The notes under the pieces were generated by a model, which saw only the letters and a program-made list of their open reading frames with translations, searched no databases and had not been told where the DNA came from. From Frankia sp. (lineage in GTDB: Bacteria > Actinomycetota > Actinomycetes > Frankiales > Frankiaceae): DNA of 7,021 bases. This document shows, piece after piece, positions 5,624 through 7,021 of this stretch. Each line of letters starts with the position of its first letter. Within the stretch, counting starts at the first letter, position 1. The DNA lies in NCBI GenBank assembly GCA_019689615.1, contig JADGHD010000265.1, positions 1-7,021 of the forward strand. The letters run 5' to 3'. A program made the translations under genes and the position numbers.

Positions 5624-6211
5624 ATGACCGTGCTGCCGATCCGCACCCTCGGCGACCCGGTGCTGCGCACCCCGGCCGAGCCGGTGACCTTCTTCGACGC
5701 GAAGCTGCGCCGGCTGGCCGACGACATGATCGAGACGATGTACGCCGCGCCCGGGCTCGGCCTGGCCGCGCCCCAGGTCGGCGTCGGGCTGCGGCTGTTC
5801 GTCTTCGACGTCGACTGGGAGCCGAACGGCGACACCAGCCGCGCCAGCCGCCGGCCGCGGGTGGTCGTCAACCCGGTCCTGGAGCTCGGGCCGGGCGAGC
5901 AGACCGACCAGGAGGGCTGCCTGTCGGTGCCGGGCCACCAGTACTCCACCACCCGGGCGGCCACGGCCACCGTCCGCGGCGTCGACCTGGCCGGCGACCC
6001 GGTGGTCTACTCCGGCGACGGGCTGCTCGCCCGCTGCCTGCAGCACGAGACCGACCACCTGGATGGCATGCTCTACCTCGACCGGCTGACCGGCCTGTCC
6101 CGCCGGGCCGCCCAGCGCGCCCTGCGCGACGCGCAGTTCGGCCCGCCCGGCGGCGACCAGCGCGGCGCCGTGGGCGGCGGGCTGCTCCGGGCGCTGCGCC
6201 GCCAGCGCTGA
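5624..6211 (+). CDS. def: Peptide deformylase
   Basis: Removes the N-formyl group from the initiator methionine of new proteins at the ribosome exit; a metal (usually iron) hydrolase. Seen in 195 aa: motif I GLGLAAPQ (44-51), motif II EGCLS (97-101) with metal ligand Cys99, and motif III HETDH (141-145) with metal ligands His141 and His145 and the catalytic Glu142. All are intact, so the enzyme should be active. The C-terminal 25 residues or so (FGPPGGDQRGAVGG.. RALRRQR) are Gly- then Arg-rich and may contact rRNA, as proposed for deformylase tails; that is inference. Start: ATG at 5624, where MTVLPIRTLGDPVL matches the usual N-terminus; a GTG at 5609 would add five residues and overlaps the -10 box. 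No fmt gene follows, unlike the classic def-fmt arrangement; the next features are a hairpin and a spacer. Confidence 0.96.
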   Translation: MTVLPIRTLGDPVLRTPAEPVTFFDAKLRRLADDMIETMYAAPGLGLAAPQVGVGLRLFVFDVDWEPNGDTSRASRRPRVVVNPVLELGPGEQTDQEGCLSVPGHQYSTTRAATATVRGVDLAGDPVVYSGDGLLARCLQHETDHLDGMLYLDRLTGLSRRAAQRALRDAQFGPPGGDQRGAVGGGLLRALRRQR

Positions 6212-6216
6212 GGCCG

Positions 6217-6239
6217 GCGGGCCAGCCGGGGCGGCCCGC
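6217..6239 (+). terminator. Stem-loop after def
   Basis: GCGGGCC (6217-6223) is exactly complementary to GGCCCGC (6233-6239) with a 9-nt loop, beginning 5 nt after the def stop codon. No T-run follows. A U-less terminator is likely. Confidence 0.45.
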
Positions 6240-6318
6240 GCGAGATCACCGCGGTCGTGCCCGGCCTCGCCCCGCGGCGGCGGCCACCCGCGGCGCCGCG
6301 GCCCCGTACCGGGCACCG

Positions 6319-6420
6319 ATGGGCCGCCGCCAGCCGGTCGACGAGGACGGGCCCGAGATGGGCAGCCTCGGCTGGGCCTCCCGGGCCGGCGGCTACGCCT
6401 TCGCGTTCGTCACCGGCTGA
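6319..6420 (+). CDS. Possible 33-aa small protein or gene remnant
   Basis: An ATG at 6319 opens 33 codons ending TGA at 6418-6420. Not one of the 33 sense codons ends in A or T, while A/T is frequent at first and second positions (codons for Gln, Val, Asp, Glu, Tyr, Phe, Thr), which is how real genes here look. The N-terminal half is charged (RR..VDEDGPEM), and the C-terminal part, SLGWASRAGGYAFAFVTG, is small/aromatic and could be a partial membrane segment. No clear ribosome site precedes the ATG. It may be a genuine small protein or the start of a broken gene. I do not recognise the family. Confidence 0.3.
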   Translation: MGRRQPVDEDGPEMGSLGWASRAGGYAFAFVTG

Positions 6421-6537
6421 TGGGCGACCACGCCAGGGCCGCCGCGCTCGAGGATGCGCCGCGCTCCTGTCTCGGGCTGGCGCCGCTGGCCGGCTGAGCG
6501 GCAACCGCCGCGATACGCGGTGTAGTGCTGGTCACTT

Positions 6538-6584
6538 GCCCGGGGCGTGCCCGGTTCGGGCTCGGTAGCATCGCCCGGGGCGTG
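6538..6584 (+). promoter_or_regulatory. Putative promoter flanked by 12-bp direct repeats
   Basis: TAGCAT (6566-6571) fits the actinobacterial -10 pattern TANNNT and would start transcription near 6578, about 54 nt before the GTG at 6632. GCCCGGGGCGTG occurs exactly at 6538-6549 and again at 6573-6584, 35 bp apart, one on each side of the -10. The -35 region (6543-6548) lies inside the first copy and is not consensus. The repeats could bind a regulator; that is inference. Confidence 0.4.
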
Positions 6585-6631
6585 TTCCGCCTCCTCGGTG
6601 AACGCGCACAGCGACGTACGAAGGGTCCAGG

Positions 6632-6910
6632 GTGAGCGGTACACAGGAGGTGCAGCACCACACCAGGCCGATTTCCTGGGTGATGGTGCTGGTCATCGCC
6701 ATCGGCTCGGTCGTCGCCACCGTCGGGGTCTGCATGGCCTCCTGGGTGGTGTCGATCATCGGAGGTGCGGTGATGGTGGTCGGCGGGATCGCCGCGCTGG
6801 CCACCGGGATCATGGAGGACGTGGACGAGCGGGAGAGCCGCGACCTGTGGCCGTTCGGCCCGCGCGACCCGTCCTACCGCCAGCCGGCGGTCAAGGAGCT
6901 CTCGGCCTGA
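6632..6910 (+). CDS. Two-helix membrane protein, HGxxPAAW-family-like
   Basis: A 92-aa inner-membrane protein of unknown function. Seen: a short hydrophilic N-terminus with H9-H10-T-R-P13-I-S-W16, which lines up with the actinobacterial HGxxPAAW motif (H, P and W kept, G and the two A changed); two hydrophobic helices at about 14-36 and 38-61, joined by a very short turn around Ser37; and a charged C-terminal tail (MEDVDERESRD...). Glycines spaced along helix 2 (GGAVMVVGGI) suggest close helix packing. The hairpin-like topology should leave both ends on the same side of the membrane. Start: GTG at 6632 with AAGGG at 6621-6625, 6-nt spacing. It is a single-gene unit with its own promoter candidate and a strong terminator. 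The family call rests on a partial motif and topology. Confidence 0.75.
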   Translation: MSGTQEVQHHTRPISWVMVLVIAIGSVVATVGVCMASWVVSIIGGAVMVVGGIAALATGIMEDVDERESRDLWPFGPRDPSYRQPAVKELSA

Positions 6911-6946
6911 CGAGGGCGCTTCGGCCAGCCGGATGTACTGCGGCGG

Positions 6947-6985
6947 CGGCCCGCATCCCGACCGGGGTGCGGGCCGGTGTCTTTT
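6947..6985 (+). terminator. Strong Rho-independent terminator
   Basis: A 13-bp stem (6947-6959 with 6964-6976, one T-G wobble) closes on the tetraloop GACC and is followed at once by GGTGTCTTTT (T-run 6982-6985). It sits 36 nt after the membrane-protein stop. It is the only hairpin in the window with a real T-run. Confidence 0.85.
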
Positions 6986-7021
6986 AAACAACTCCGCGCC
7001 CCCCAGACGGGGCTACATGTG

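Larger units (their letters stand above)
6212..6631. other. Spacer between def and the membrane-protein gene
   Basis: About 420 bases containing the def hairpin (6217-6239), the possible 33-codon ORF (6319-6420), a short stem CCGCG-ATA-CGCGG (6508-6520), a -10-like TAGCAT (6566-6571) flanked by a 12-bp direct repeat, and the ribosome site AAGGG at 6621-6625. After the small ORF an overlapping TGATG opens another 25 codons (6420-6497) with no other support. Confidence 0.5.

Noticed and set aside
4946..6316. 456-codon open frame on the minus strand across mce and def
   Set aside because: Antisense to two clearly identified genes, low-complexity translation, no motifs.
6645..6650. Perfect AGGAGG ribosome site inside the membrane-protein gene
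   Set aside because: No start codon lies at a suitable distance after it; the in-frame GTG at 6650 overlaps it. It is most likely just the codons for Gln-Glu-Val.
7012..7019. Shared GGCTACAT-type string near 1381 and near the window end, as possible attachment sites
   Set aside because: Only about 10 bases, no integrase, tRNA or mobile gene between them; likely chance.

Overview
The window is a very GC-rich stretch (third codon positions almost always G or C, frequent GTG/TTG starts) of what looks like a chromosome from a high-GC actinobacterium. The gene set and protein style (Arg/Ala/Pro-rich, HGxxPAAW-like small membrane protein, actinobacterial-type MetK, MCEE and Def) fit a Frankia-like organism, but the genus is an inference. 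I see no mobile element, CRISPR array, tRNA or rRNA.

Layout, left to right: (1) an alpha/beta-hydrolase-fold protein (+, about 217-1209) whose nucleophile-elbow serine is replaced by alanine, followed by a perfect 17-bp hairpin; (2) a 400-bp intergenic region with a tandem palindromic repeat and a TTGACA-AAC-TGTCAA palindrome; (3) a long TetR-like regulator (+, TTG start 1617, to 2717) with a disordered acidic Gly/Ala/Asp tail; (4) metK, S-adenosylmethionine synthetase (+, 2919-4187); (5) convergent to it, a small protein made only of two RyR-type repeats (-, 4697-4218); (6) a 430-bp divergent intergenic region; (7) methylmalonyl-CoA epimerase (+, 5129-5554); (8) peptide deformylase (+, 5624-6211), apparently with a leaderless promoter; (9) a spacer containing a possible 33-codon small ORF; (10) a two-helix HGxxPAAW-like membrane protein (+, 6632-6910) closed by a textbook Rho-independent terminator.

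The genes do not form one operon. Nearly every gene has its own hairpin downstream and its own upstream space, so the window reads as a series of single-gene units: core metabolism (SAM synthesis, propionyl/methylmalonyl-CoA metabolism), protein maturation (deformylation), one regulator, and three genes of unclear role (hydrolase-fold pseudoenzyme, RyR protein, membrane protein). The most unusual points are the missing catalytic serine, the stand-alone RyR-pair protein, the TetR-like protein with its extra tail and nearby palindromes, and the leaderless arrangement of def. No known multi-gene defence or biosynthetic system is evident.
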